The notes under the pieces are model-generated. The model worked only from the letters and a program-made list of their open reading frames with translations, ran no database searches and was not told the DNA's origin. 64,000 nt of DNA from Candidatus Heimdallarchaeota archaeon (GTDB taxonomy: Archaea > Asgardarchaeota > Heimdallarchaeia > Hodarchaeales > Hodarchaeaceae). Both the position numbers and the translations under genes were made by a program. The DNA is taken from contig CP070695.1 in assembly GCA_020353515.1 (NCBI GenBank), positions 3,009,428 through 3,073,427 of the forward strand. The letters run 5' to 3'. This document shows, in pieces, positions 36,584 through 45,446 of this stretch (the first letter of the stretch is position 1; every line of letters begins with the position of its first letter).

Positions 36584-36862
36584 GTGGTAGCTACATTTGA
36601 TGATTATATAATTTTATATCGGATCGATAAATGCGGTGTACATGAAACTCTGAAAGATTTTGCCGATCCTGATGATGCTTATCTCTGCTCTTGTTATATC
36701 GGTGATACTGAAGACTATAATAGAGGAGAAATTATTCATCTGAGACGTACACAAACTTTACACCATGGTGATTTCTGTGATGAACTATATTGGAATAATG
36801 AACTATATAAGGATGTCAAACAACCCTCTTTAGCATTTACAAAAAGTTTAGGTGAAAAATGA
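36584..36862 (+). CDS. Short protein resembling the C-terminal part of L-2-amino-thiazoline-4-carboxylic acid hydrolase-like proteins
   Basis: 92 residues from GTG 36584. The pattern RIDKCGVHETLKDFADPDDA, LCSCYIGD, then HLRRTQTLHHGDFCDELYW matches the C-terminal half of the ATC-hydrolase-like family (PF14196): a Cys in the first segment, C-x-C-x-x-D in the middle, and R-T-x-T-L-x-x-G-D-x-C-D at the end. Family proteins are usually about 200-230 residues, and no N-terminal part lies upstream in any frame. This is therefore either a truncated remnant with a plausible promoter or a minimal form. The same domain occurs within the large protein at 41700-43670. Function of the short form is unproven. 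Confidence 0.6.
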   Translation: MVATFDDYIILYRIDKCGVHETLKDFADPDDAYLCSCYIGDTEDYNRGEIIHLRRTQTLHHGDFCDELYWNNELYKDVKQPSLAFTKSLGEK

Positions 36863-36952
36863 TATTAGAAATAGATCATTTGTATAAATGAAGTTCACTA
36901 AGCCTTTCAATCTACTACTCTGAATATTTATCAAACAAAAAGGAGATGCCAA

Positions 36953-37864
36953 ATGAAGCATAGTACGAATTCTAAACAGTGGATCATCAGTGACAGTCCA
37001 TCTGAAGAGGAAATGAAAATAGTTCAGAAGGGAATTGAGGATCATAATAAGAAATTTTCAAGTGGTGGATTAGATATTCCTACTCCTGATATCAGTTTGG
37101 TTTTGAAAGACTCTAGTGGGAACATCGTTGGAGGTGTGATCACAAGTATGCTAACTGGAGTGATGCACCTAGAGGTTCTCTGGATAGATGAAACATATAG
37201 AGGTAGAGGTCTGGGAAGAGATCTTGTCTTACAAGCTGAGCGGATTGGTAAAAAAAAGGGTTACTCTGCGTCACAGACATGGACCTTTTCATTTCAAGCA
37301 CCCGAGTTTTACCAAAGCATTGGGTACAAGGTCGTTGGAATTTTCGACGGATATACCAATGGTATCACTGAATATATTCTCCTCAAGAAATTTGAATCAG
37401 ATGAACAGAACCCATATGAGGTTAATGAACTAAATCCCGTAGACTTTACCATTTTAGAAGACAAATCCGAGACATCGATGAAAATTCTTCATGAGGGATT
37501 ACGTAACTACGTCGCGGAGCATGTTGGCGAATTACGCAAGAAAAATCCAGGAATTCACATTAAATTGGTAATAAAGAATGAAGATGACCAAGTCATAGGA
37601 GGAGTACAAGCTTATACAACTCTTAAGGCAATACATGTCGTAAATCTTTGGGTCGATGAGAAATTCCGTAATACTGGGTTTGGTAGAGAGCTTTTGACGA
37701 CTGCTGAAAAAATTGCCAAAGAAAATGGTTGTATTTCAGGATTATTGAATGTTTTATCATTCCAATCCCCAGAATTCTTTCAAAAGCAGGGATACATCAT
37801 CTTCGGGGTTTCTGACGGTTATTCTGATTCAATCAAGGAATATTTTCTTAAAAAGAGATTCTAG
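36953..37864 (+). CDS. Tandem-GNAT acetyltransferase
   Basis: 303 residues made of two homologous GNAT domains. The first has VLWIDETYRGRGLGRDLVLQ (about 78-97) and a FQAPEFYQSIGY end. The second has NLWVDEKFRNTGFGRELLTT (about 230-249) and SFQSPEFFQKQGY. Both keep the R/Q-x-x-G-x-G/A acetyl-CoA loop, so both may be active. Each half ends in DGYTNGI or DGYSDSIKE followed by a short basic end. AAGGAGATG precedes the ATG of the chosen start. The gene lies in a GNAT cluster with 37920-38828 and a decayed fragment. Substrate unknown. Confidence 0.86.
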   Translation: MKHSTNSKQWIISDSPSEEEMKIVQKGIEDHNKKFSSGGLDIPTPDISLVLKDSSGNIVGGVITSMLTGVMHLEVLWIDETYRGRGLGRDLVLQAERIGKKKGYSASQTWTFSFQAPEFYQSIGYKVVGIFDGYTNGITEYILLKKFESDEQNPYEVNELNPVDFTILEDKSETSMKILHEGLRNYVAEHVGELRKKNPGIHIKLVIKNEDDQVIGGVQAYTTLKAIHVVNLWVDEKFRNTGFGRELLTTAEKIAKENGCISGLLNVLSFQSPEFFQKQGYIIFGVSDGYSDSIKEYFLKKRF

Positions 37865-37919
37865 ATATATAGGAGAAAGATTTAGAACTTCATTATAAAA
37901 ATTTGAAGAAGATTCAGGG

Positions 37920-38828
37920 ATGTCTATACAATCACGACCTTACAATAAAGGCAAAGACTTCGATTCTATTATGAGGTTTCTAGCAGATCTCTATGAAAGA
38001 ACCAAATCTTACGAAAATTGGTTTCCAGATCGTTTTGAAAATAGCAGTGACACACGAGAAGATGGTGTTAACATCTGGGAGAAGGTTGAAGAAACAAGTA
38101 CTCCACAAAAAAGGACTATCGTTACTTTAACTACTCGTGATTCTCCTAGGGATTTTTTTCTTCACGTTGACCCAGATTATCGGTATGTAGAGAGAGAAAT
38201 GATAGGATGGATAGAACAACAATTCAGAAAAATGAAGAAAAAACCAGAAGGGACAGAAAAACTATGCATTAACATTCTGGAAGGAAACCCTCTGCGTGAA
38301 GCTTTACTTACTGAGTTAGGTTATAGAAATGAGAAAATTTATGGATATTACAGAATCCGTAAAGGCGATTCACCGATTTCTGAATACAAGTGCCCTGAAA
38401 ACTTCAAAATAAGAACAATAGAACGATCAGATTATGATCAGCTTGCGTTACAAATTAGAAAAGTATTTGGTCATGGAGAATGGTTTACCGCTGAAGTATT
38501 AGAATGGATTGCTCAGTGTTCATTTTATCGAGAAGACTTGGATCTTGTTGCAGTAACTCCAGATGGTACAATTGCCTCCTTTTGTACCTTTCGACTTGAC
38601 CCAAATAGTAAGATCGCCAGCTTAGAACCTATGGGAACAAATCCTGACTACAGAGGACTTGGGTTAGGAAAATCACTAATAACAGAGGGAATCAAAAGGT
38701 CAATGAAATATAATCCACCATTTTTCTATATAGATGGTGCTGCAAATAATCCAGCTGCGAACCGTTTATACGATGCGACCGGATTTACAGAAAAATATGC
38801 TATAAATTCATGGGTAAAAGAGATATGA
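37920..38828 (+). CDS. GNAT acetyltransferase, two-domain
   Basis: 302 residues. The C-terminal domain has LEPMGTNPDYRGLGLGKSLI with the acetyl-CoA loop RGLGLGK and DGAANNPAANRLYDATGF as motif B. The N-terminal half is a diverged GNAT-like domain, again without the loop. It lies 55 bases after the tandem-GNAT gene in the same direction, so the two are probably one transcript. Sequence identity to its neighbour is low, so this pair is not a recent duplicate. Substrate unknown. Confidence 0.84.
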   Translation: MSIQSRPYNKGKDFDSIMRFLADLYERTKSYENWFPDRFENSSDTREDGVNIWEKVEETSTPQKRTIVTLTTRDSPRDFFLHVDPDYRYVEREMIGWIEQQFRKMKKKPEGTEKLCINILEGNPLREALLTELGYRNEKIYGYYRIRKGDSPISEYKCPENFKIRTIERSDYDQLALQIRKVFGHGEWFTAEVLEWIAQCSFYREDLDLVAVTPDGTIASFCTFRLDPNSKIASLEPMGTNPDYRGLGLGKSLITEGIKRSMKYNPPFFYIDGAANNPAANRLYDATGFTEKYAINSWVKEI

Positions 38829-38879
38829 TTAGAAGTCTGGATTTCATTTTATCATCAGCAATGACATTTTTTGTTTCAG

Positions 38880-38947
38880 AGTGCTCCTTTTGGGTTTCTG
38901 ATGGCCATCCTGACGCAGAAGAGTATTTTCTCATAAAGAGATTCTAG
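38880..38947 (+). pseudogene. Remnant of a GNAT C-terminus
   Basis: The frame ending at TAG 38945-38947 reads FWVSDGHPDAEEYFLIKRF, which lines up with the end of the gene at 36953-37864 (GVSDGYSDSIKEYFLKKRF then stop). Similarity is also visible in the DNA. Nothing upstream of about 38870 restores a full gene, so this is the last piece of a lost GNAT copy. Its stop region overlaps the stop of the convergent nucleotidyltransferase fusion gene. Confidence 0.6.
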
Positions 38948-41697
38948 ATTTTTTTCATCTTTTTCTGTTTCTCAAATAATTTCTGAGTTAAAAAATCCCC
39001 AACTTTTTCCATTTTATCATCGATTGTAACCAGTTGTGTTTCGGAATGCTCTTTTTCTGGTTTCGGAACGCTGAATATAGACAGTATTCCAACAATCTGA
39101 TTTTCTTGATTCATAACTGGAAGTATTGACTCTCCAGTGACTGAAAAGACTCCCCAGGCTTCTTTCAGAGTTTGATTTAACGTGAATGTATAGTGTATGG
39201 GAAAAGCTACTTCATAGACTCGGATATTATCTAATTTATTTATCTTTTGAGCCCTATTGAAGGGAATTATTCCTGTAGGAACACCTGTTTCTGTTACTAT
39301 CCATGTCTTTTTTTGTGCATTAGGACTCACTAAATCAGTTGTAAATTGATCCCATTCAACAACATCGAAGTTATCCTGAATATAATCATTGATAGAATTA
39401 TCAGCGTTCCTTATTTCAGATAAATCTTTTGAAATTTTATCAAAATCGAACGAATATTCTATTGGTGTCTTTATCAATTTAATTGCTTCACTAGTTACTA
39501 ATATAGAGGAAAAAGATTTTCCTATGGTACCATTAGCGTAAAAATCTGATTCTTTCTCTTCATAGATACGGTGATTGTGCCCTACAACAATTTTTAGATT
39601 CTTCAGTCTCTTTAGAGATCTGAATTTGGAAATATGTTGATCCATTGGTGGTCTGAAATCTTTCCAGAAACCAAGGTCACCGTGTTCGATCCAGATGTTT
39701 TCGTCGGTATAGTGATTACCAAGAAAATGAATATCTAATTCTCGTTTTAATTTATCTCGGAATTTGTCATAGAAGCTTTCAGGGTCATGGTTACCAGCAA
39801 TTATATGGATTCTTTGGTTTCCTAGTGAATTTTGGATTTGTGATAATTCATTGAGAAGAGAGACTCCTTCTTTGTCTGTTTCTTCTAGCTCGTTTACTCT
39901 ATCAATGTTTAGAACATCACCAGCGATAATAATGGACCTAACTTGATTTTTAATACCTATTTTCTTTATTTCTACAAGACATTTTTTAGCAAGTTTATTA
40001 TTGAGTCCCCAATGGAGATCAGAAAAAACGAGGAGAGGATATGCAATCGGTTCGTGTCTTTCTTCCGATTCTTCTGGTTCCAGATTTTCGAGAATATTAC
40101 CATAAACTTCTTTCATGGTGCTTCTTAAGTCATTATTCATCAATTCTAAAGCATCAATGGGCAATTCATTAGTTAGTTTGTATTTTAATTGAGATAAAAT
40201 AGTATATCCTTGGATAAGCTTATTACTTTGCTCCTCTGTTATAATGTTCCTTTCCATGGCTACTTTAAAGCGGTCGATTGTGGAAGAAGTAAATGTTGTT
40301 TCTGTAAGAACCGCAAAAATAGTACCAATATCTTGTAAAGCAGTTAACGCAGAAAATTTCTTAAATATCGAATCCCATGTATAGGGAGCACAAACTCTTA
40401 AGTATTCTCCTAATTTATCCGTTTCATTATCAAAAAAATCAGTTACTCGTAATAAAATTGGAATCAGTTCATGAAACGATTTTTTGGCGGCTTGAGTAAT
40501 TGATCTTCTCAAATAATCCCCCTTTCCGATCGGTTTTTCATAAATGGGAATCATATCAATGATCGATTTATAGATAGACCAGCAATACTTACTTATTCCA
40601 TCCTTCCGCTCTTCAGGAGACAACGGAGTTTTTCGAAGTTGTTCTATAGACCTTAACATTTTATCGAGTTCGATTCTCTGATTTTTCTCTAAATAACTTT
40701 CATCACCTTTCAGAAATGCTCGCAAAATATTCGATATAGAATTCTCATGAAAATTAAGATTTTTTAAATTCTCCATCTTACATAATTCAAGGTTGGGAAC
40801 ATATCTCAAAACATTGTCCAGAGTTTCACCTACTTGTAAAAATTGTTTGTTATTTCCTTCGTGAATCAGAAGCATGTCCAAATCAGAGTTCTTAGAATAC
40901 TCACCCCTTGCATACCCTCCACAGATACCAATTATGAAGTTACTTGGAATCCCTACCTTTAGATGGTTATCTGGGTTAACTTGGAGGAGACGATTGAACT
41001 CTTGATTTTTTTCTGCTAACAACACAGCACTTTCAAATAGAAGCATTAAGCGTGAAAAGAGATTGGATGATGTTCTTTCACACCAAATTGATCCCATATA
41101 AGTACTTATTTGCTTCATATTCCAGTTAAGTTTAGCTGTTTCTTTTAAATTCCGATAAGAGAGAAATTGCTCCAACTTTGGAGGACGAGAATGGGGAGTA
41201 GAAGAATAGATATATTCAAAAAGGAGATTGGTTGAGCTGAGAAAATCAGGAAGAACGGTAACTGCCTCATTCATAGGTCCCTTTATTATGATGAGATCGT
41301 AAATGTTTACTGAATTGTTATTCCTTTTTAATAACAAGATACTATCAATAAGCTTGATCTCACCAAGAGTATTGAAAAGCTCCCAATAACCCGATCTAAT
41401 CATTTTATGGTTAATTATATTCTCAAAAAGGTCAATGGAAGATTTTATCACATTGCTTTTCGAAAAACGGTCTTTTGATAGTTTTTTTGGATCTATCCAG
41501 TCATCATCTAAGAAGAATATCCCTTTTTTAAACAGACGATCTTCTGGAAGATGAAAAACTTCCCCTTCCTGTGTTAGTAGAAGACTAATGGCTGGAGTTG
41601 AGATATATTTAAGATCTTCTAGGGATAATATCTTCTGTAAAAATTTTTGATCATCTAAATAAAACTGTAAAGTTTTTATTGCACTAGGAAAATCCAT
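38944..41697 (-). CDS. Nucleotidyltransferase / metallophosphoesterase / CBS-pair fusion protein
   Basis: 917 residues from ATG 41697. That start has GGAAG about eight bases upstream and lies two bases after the stop of the preceding gene; a longer frame from 41742 would overlap it by 43 bases. Domains in order: an N-terminal region with no known match (1-240); a GlnD/DUF294-like nucleotidyltransferase (about 250-470) with GGYARGEYSKNSDLD at 260-274; a metallophosphoesterase (about 552-740) with the metal motifs SDLHWG, GD (593-594), GNHD (635-638), HGD (672-674) and GHNH (706-709); and a CBS-like region (about 785-875). A protein that can both attach and remove nucleotides or cleave phosphoesters, with a nucleotide-sensing CBS part, looks like a regulatory enzyme. 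Target unknown. Confidence 0.85.
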   Translation of the reverse strand: MDFPSAIKTLQFYLDDQKFLQKILSLEDLKYISTPAISLLLTQEGEVFHLPEDRLFKKGIFFLDDDWIDPKKLSKDRFSKSNVIKSSIDLFENIINHKMIRSGYWELFNTLGEIKLIDSILLLKRNNNSVNIYDLIIIKGPMNEAVTVLPDFLSSTNLLFEYIYSSTPHSRPPKLEQFLSYRNLKETAKLNWNMKQISTYMGSIWCERTSSNLFSRLMLLFESAVLLAEKNQEFNRLLQVNPDNHLKVGIPSNFIIGICGGYARGEYSKNSDLDMLLIHEGNNKQFLQVGETLDNVLRYVPNLELCKMENLKNLNFHENSISNILRAFLKGDESYLEKNQRIELDKMLRSIEQLRKTPLSPEERKDGISKYCWSIYKSIIDMIPIYEKPIGKGDYLRRSITQAAKKSFHELIPILLRVTDFFDNETDKLGEYLRVCAPYTWDSIFKKFSALTALQDIGTIFAVLTETTFTSSTIDRFKVAMERNIITEEQSNKLIQGYTILSQLKYKLTNELPIDALELMNNDLRSTMKEVYGNILENLEPEESEERHEPIAYPLLVFSDLHWGLNNKLAKKCLVEIKKIGIKNQVRSIIIAGDVLNIDRVNELEETDKEGVSLLNELSQIQNSLGNQRIHIIAGNHDPESFYDKFRDKLKRELDIHFLGNHYTDENIWIEHGDLGFWKDFRPPMDQHISKFRSLKRLKNLKIVVGHNHRIYEEKESDFYANGTIGKSFSSILVTSEAIKLIKTPIEYSFDFDKISKDLSEIRNADNSINDYIQDNFDVVEWDQFTTDLVSPNAQKKTWIVTETGVPTGIIPFNRAQKINKLDNIRVYEVAFPIHYTFTLNQTLKEAWGVFSVTGESILPVMNQENQIVGILSIFSVPKPEKEHSETQLVTIDDKMEKVGDFLTQKLFEKQKKMKKI

Positions 41698-41699
41698 TT

Positions 41700-43670
41700 T
41701 CAATCTTCCATTAATTGTTTCAAGCCCAGTGTTGTGATCCAATCAGGCCTCCCTAATTGCATAGAATCTTCAGGTGGGATAAAATTGAGGTCTTTGAGAG
41801 TCTCGAGAGCTTCCATTCGTATAAACGAGGATTCCTCTGGATCAATGAATATCTTAAATACTGGCCTAGTGATACTTGATGTCTCGTGCTTTGCCAAGGC
41901 TTCTAACGAAGCCTGTCTTAGAAGTTCATTAGAAGACCGTTCTATTACTGAATTTAGAAGAAAGTCAGTTACTTCTGAATTGGGAAATGTTCCTAGATTT
42001 CTTAGGGCTATCGCTCTAATTATAATAGAGAGGTTTTCATCCTTGGCAATAGCAATCAATATTTCTTCATTGATCCCATGTCGCGCGAGGAAATCCACAA
42101 TGGACCTTTGAACAGGGATGGGAGATTCTTTAATTGCCTCTAGAGTATTAAACGATTGATGTAAATTACTTGAAAACCAAGAAAGAGAGTCAAGAGCTCT
42201 TCCTCTAAGGAATGGGTCATCCATTTTATTTTCAGCAATGGTCTTGAGGAAAGGTACGAGATTAAAGCCGACTCTACTGATGAGAATTCTTAGAGCAAGT
42301 TCACGGAGCTGAAAAGGTTGTGTTGAATCTTCTAAAATGTTAAAGTATTTGGTAGTGATATGATTGGTAGATAGAACAGATTTAATTGCTGATAAACTTG
42401 CATCAGGAAACTCATCAAATATTTTTCTCCGTAGAAGTTGTGCAGATTCTTTTAATTTGTTCTCGGGAATTCCTTGACCAGAAACATGAATAGAGGCTCG
42501 AGAATTATGAGGGTGTACTTCAAAAGAGATTTCTGGAGATTTCTTAGCAAACTCCTCTACTTGATAAGTTAAATGAAATTCCTCTGCGCCCTCAATTTCG
42601 AACCCCACCTTGGAAGAAATGTGGTGTTGTAAATAATTCAGACAAAGCCACTTAAGAGATGCTAACTCATAAGGATTTTCGAGAATTTCAGTTATTAACT
42701 GATTAATTTTCTCCTCTTTCAACTTAAGTGGTAAATTTCTAATAATTTTACTTCTCTCTTCAAGTGGAACCTTTCTATTAAACAATAACTTCCATTCTTC
42801 ATGCCTTCTATAACTGGAAACACTTCCAAATAACAACTCTTCTTCATTTTTCGCGGTTTTTATACCAGGATGATTTTTTATTGTTTCAATAAGCTTTACA
42901 ATGTCTTCCAGTTCAGTTTCTCCCTCGAATCCTTTCTCAATGAGCTCCTGTTTTGATAACATTTCCGTGGAGTCATCAATAATCTTCAGGAGGGAGTAAA
43001 TATTATCAATGATGGGATTGACGGAAAATTTTTGCTTAACTCTGAAGAATCTGAAGGTGCATCTAGGAAATCCCTCTGCGATCGTTTCTTCACGCTCAAA
43101 CCTTACCCACTTGGCCACATTTTTAGCAATAATTCCATCATATTCACACATAATTGACCCAAGATCTTCACGGCCGAATTCCTTGAAGATTTCATGATAA
43201 AGGCAACGATTGATATCAAAAGCAAACTCCTCCTCGGTAGCTGAAATCTCTTGAAGTTTGAAGAATTCATTATCATAGGTTTTTTGATTACTTTTTCTAG
43301 TATTTTCGACAAAAGTTGACCAAGGATTTTTGGAAGAGGACATGAATCGTCTCTGTGGTTCTAAGACAAAATCTTCCAGCATTACCTTATAAATTGTTAA
43401 TACATGTTCTGTTAGTTGCTTTTTATCTTTTTCAGTAGATGGAAGTGATTCCTCTAGAGCTATAACAAACAAAGGATTTATTCCATGAAAAATTATTGTT
43501 TCATTTTGTTTTTCTTTTAATTTACCAAATAGTTCACTAAATCGCGTAGTAAAAGAGGAAAGGATTTTTTCGCTCTCTTCCGAATTAAAAGCGTTTTTTA
43601 TTTGATTAGATGTTAAAGTAATAATAAACTGGAATAACTGATCCATGTCAAAAGTCGCAGCCATTTTCAT
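41700..43670 (-). CDS. ATC-hydrolase-like domain protein with HEAT-like repeats
   Basis: 656 residues. The region about 65-212 has the cysteine pattern of the L-2-amino-thiazoline-4-carboxylic acid hydrolase-like family: RCLYHEIFKEFG (Cys156), LGSIMCEYD (Cys175), then WVRFEREETIAEGFPRC (Cys204). A middle part (about 215-420) is unrecognised. The last 220 residues are helical repeats of HEAT/armadillo type, with helix pairs such as FQLRELALRILISR, PFLRGRALDSLSWF, IIIRAIALRNLG and ELLRQASLEALAKH. HEAT repeats usually bind proteins. The stop is two bases from the start of the nucleotidyltransferase-fusion gene, so the two are translationally coupled and probably act together. Starts at Met3 or Met9 are possible. 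Confidence 0.75.
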   Translation of the reverse strand: MKMAATFDMDQLFQFIITLTSNQIKNAFNSEESEKILSSFTTRFSELFGKLKEKQNETIIFHGINPLFVIALEESLPSTEKDKKQLTEHVLTIYKVMLEDFVLEPQRRFMSSSKNPWSTFVENTRKSNQKTYDNEFFKLQEISATEEEFAFDINRCLYHEIFKEFGREDLGSIMCEYDGIIAKNVAKWVRFEREETIAEGFPRCTFRFFRVKQKFSVNPIIDNIYSLLKIIDDSTEMLSKQELIEKGFEGETELEDIVKLIETIKNHPGIKTAKNEEELLFGSVSSYRRHEEWKLLFNRKVPLEERSKIIRNLPLKLKEEKINQLITEILENPYELASLKWLCLNYLQHHISSKVGFEIEGAEEFHLTYQVEEFAKKSPEISFEVHPHNSRASIHVSGQGIPENKLKESAQLLRRKIFDEFPDASLSAIKSVLSTNHITTKYFNILEDSTQPFQLRELALRILISRVGFNLVPFLKTIAENKMDDPFLRGRALDSLSWFSSNLHQSFNTLEAIKESPIPVQRSIVDFLARHGINEEILIAIAKDENLSIIIRAIALRNLGTFPNSEVTDFLLNSVIERSSNELLRQASLEALAKHETSSITRPVFKIFIDPEESSFIRMEALETLKDLNFIPPEDSMQLGRPDWITTLGLKQLMED

Positions 43671-43776
43671 CCATTCCAGATGTCCACTGAAGCTATGTTT
43701 TTACTTGTTTATAAATACATTTATATATATTAAGAGATACATTTATGTACTAGTTATTGTACTCACAGGGAATAAT

Positions 43777-44169
43777 ATGAGTTCCAAAAACAGAAAAAAA
43801 AGGCTTAAAAGAACCTTAAAGCAAAGAGCAGAAGAAATTTTTCGTTTTATTAACAAAAGCAGTGAACCAATCGCTAAATCCCGATTTAAAGATATTGGTC
43901 TAAGTACAACATCAGCAGATAACTGGTTAGACTTGATAATCTATATTCAAAATCAAAATCGCCTTCGATTATTCAAAGCTGGTAGTTATACTTTCGTTGA
44001 CAAACAAGTATTTATTGACCGAATATCATCGAGTAAGTACCTCCAATTATGTTGGAATAACTTTCTAAATCCAGAGGAACCTTATGAAAAACGCCTTGGT
44101 TACTTAAATGACTTTGGAAATGCTTATTTTTTCCTAGAAAGAGCAAAACTTGATCAAGTGGAAAAATAA
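43777..44169 (+). CDS. Small basic helix-turn-helix protein
   Basis: 130 residues from ATG 43777; the open frame continues 44 codons upstream into the neighbouring promoter, but that part overlaps the divergent gene and looks non-coding. A strongly basic start (KNRKKRLKRTLKQRAEE) is followed by a helix-turn-helix-like stretch, IFRFINKSSEPIAKSRFKDI then GLSTTSADNWLDLIIYIQNQ, with wing-like strands after it. It is divergent from the ATC-hydrolase/HEAT gene with about 106 bases between, containing TATA-like elements. It may regulate that operon (inference). No family name can be given. Confidence 0.6.
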   Translation: MSSKNRKKRLKRTLKQRAEEIFRFINKSSEPIAKSRFKDIGLSTTSADNWLDLIIYIQNQNRLRLFKAGSYTFVDKQVFIDRISSSKYLQLCWNNFLNPEEPYEKRLGYLNDFGNAYFFLERAKLDQVEK

Positions 44170-44217
44170 TCCCGCTAAGCATTAGTTTTATTGGTTACTT
44201 TCGACTAATCAAAATTA

Positions 44218-44871
44218 TCAATTAAATACGATACCATACTGATTTTCATAAATGGTGTTGCGTCTTATTGTAGTTTTATTAGATGAATCTCCAATCCAAA
44301 TTCCAGCTTCTACACTATTAGTTATAGTATTATTAGTAAGAGTAGCTGGGCCAGGGCAAGCTTCAATTCGAATTCCATTTAGATTAGTATTTTCTACTTT
44401 GTTATCTGAAATTATTAAGTTTCCTGAAAAATATGCCCCTATTCCTAGAATATCAATATTCTCCACAATATTTTCATCGACAATCCCATTGATGACATTA
44501 TAGAAGAGTATTCCTCCCCAAGTCTCCGTTAGACCATTGAGATAGTTATCTCTAATGATGAAATAAACATTAGTATCATGGATCACAATTAAATCTCCAT
44601 AAGAATCAGTAATATTGTATCCTTCTATGATAAATGTATTACTAGAAGTCCCATCACCAGGCCAGTCTTCCATTACGGCTATCTCCCTAAAATGATCAAT
44701 TCCATAGATAATTATACGTTCATGGGTTTCATATTGCACGAAACCAAGACTCGAATGGATCGTTTTTGATGCTTTTCTCGGACAAAAGGGTCGTATATTC
44801 AGATTGTTTGACTTCTTAAAGGATTCCCTCACCGTATTCACACATACAATGCAATTAAAAGAAACGATCAA
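44218..44871 (-). CDS. Right-handed beta-helix (NosD-like) protein, probably truncated
   Basis: 217 residues with the repeated beta-helix pattern of PbH1/NosD proteins (DNYLNGLTETWGGILFYN, GIVDENIVENIDILGIGAYF, DNKVENTNLNGIRIEA, NNTITNSVEAGIWIGD). Such proteins bind or cleave carbohydrates at the cell surface. The in-frame TTG at 44871 cuts into a hydrophobic stretch: the frame upstream encodes STFLLLILFFP, a good signal-peptide core, but no ATG, GTG or TTG precedes it before a stop. A TTG in another frame near 44931 with AAGG before it would supply a start if one base were shifted. The C-terminus stops after only about four turns. A frameshifted or decaying gene is likely. Confidence 0.6.
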   Translation of the reverse strand: MIVSFNCIVCVNTVRESFKKSNNLNIRPFCPRKASKTIHSSLGFVQYETHERIIIYGIDHFREIAVMEDWPGDGTSSNTFIIEGYNITDSYGDLIVIHDTNVYFIIRDNYLNGLTETWGGILFYNVINGIVDENIVENIDILGIGAYFSGNLIISDNKVENTNLNGIRIEACPGPATLTNNTITNSVEAGIWIGDSSNKTTIRRNTIYENQYGIVFN

Positions 44872-45181
44872 GGGGAAAAACAGTATTAAGAGTAAAAAGG
44901 TGGATCTAATCTGTACCTGATAAGAGATAATTATTCAACCTTAATATCCTTTCTTCGGTTAAGATTCCTGAAACATTATTAAAATATTGGGAGAATGAAA
45001 GTATACAATCTTCAGTCATAATGATAGCTATACCGTCATTTTCTTAAATGAGTCTGAAATACTTCTTGGACGAAACCTAACTGCTTGAAACAAGATTACA
45101 GAGTTTAAGAGATTTTTAAATTCAATAATCTTCCATCAACACCCTCTCAAAGCTGATTAGCTTTTTATCATTGTAGGTACT
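44872..45181. other. Intergenic region upstream of the beta-helix frame
   Basis: About 310 bases. The part next to 44872 encodes the signal-peptide core of the beta-helix frame on the minus strand (see that entry). The rest is AT-rich, with no open frame. The interval ends at the glyoxalase remnant. Confidence 0.4.
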
Positions 45182-45300
45182 TGAATAAAAGAAAATACAT
45201 CGTTATCAGGATCTTTAAAGGTAAATTCTCAATTTCTACAAGCCTTATCATAAATATCATCACTATGATGATTTCTACCTGATTTCGATATCTTTCATAC
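45182..45300 (-). pseudogene. Decayed copy of the glyoxalase gene
   Basis: About 120 bases match the C-terminal part of the intact VOC gene (46947-47336) base for base in several blocks. The longest shared block is over 20 bases, around 45207-45231 and the matching stretch near 47000. Several indels and substitutions break the frame, and the ends of the gene are missing. It lies on the same strand as the intact copy, about 1.7 kb away, so a duplication followed by decay is the simplest history. Confidence 0.7.
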
Positions 45301-45446
45301 GAAATTTAAGACACTTGATTCTTAAGCCTGTTACAAAAGAAAATTCTGTATTTGATTCTGATTATTTCCAAGAATTATCAATCGACAATCGAAAGATATT
45401 GCACCATTCTCTTCATTTATTAATGCAGGAACGATTTGAGTGTACC

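Noticed and set aside
45315..45446. 44-codon extension upstream of the secreted metallo-hydrolase
   Set aside because: It has no conserved feature and would place a signal/anchor in the middle of the protein.
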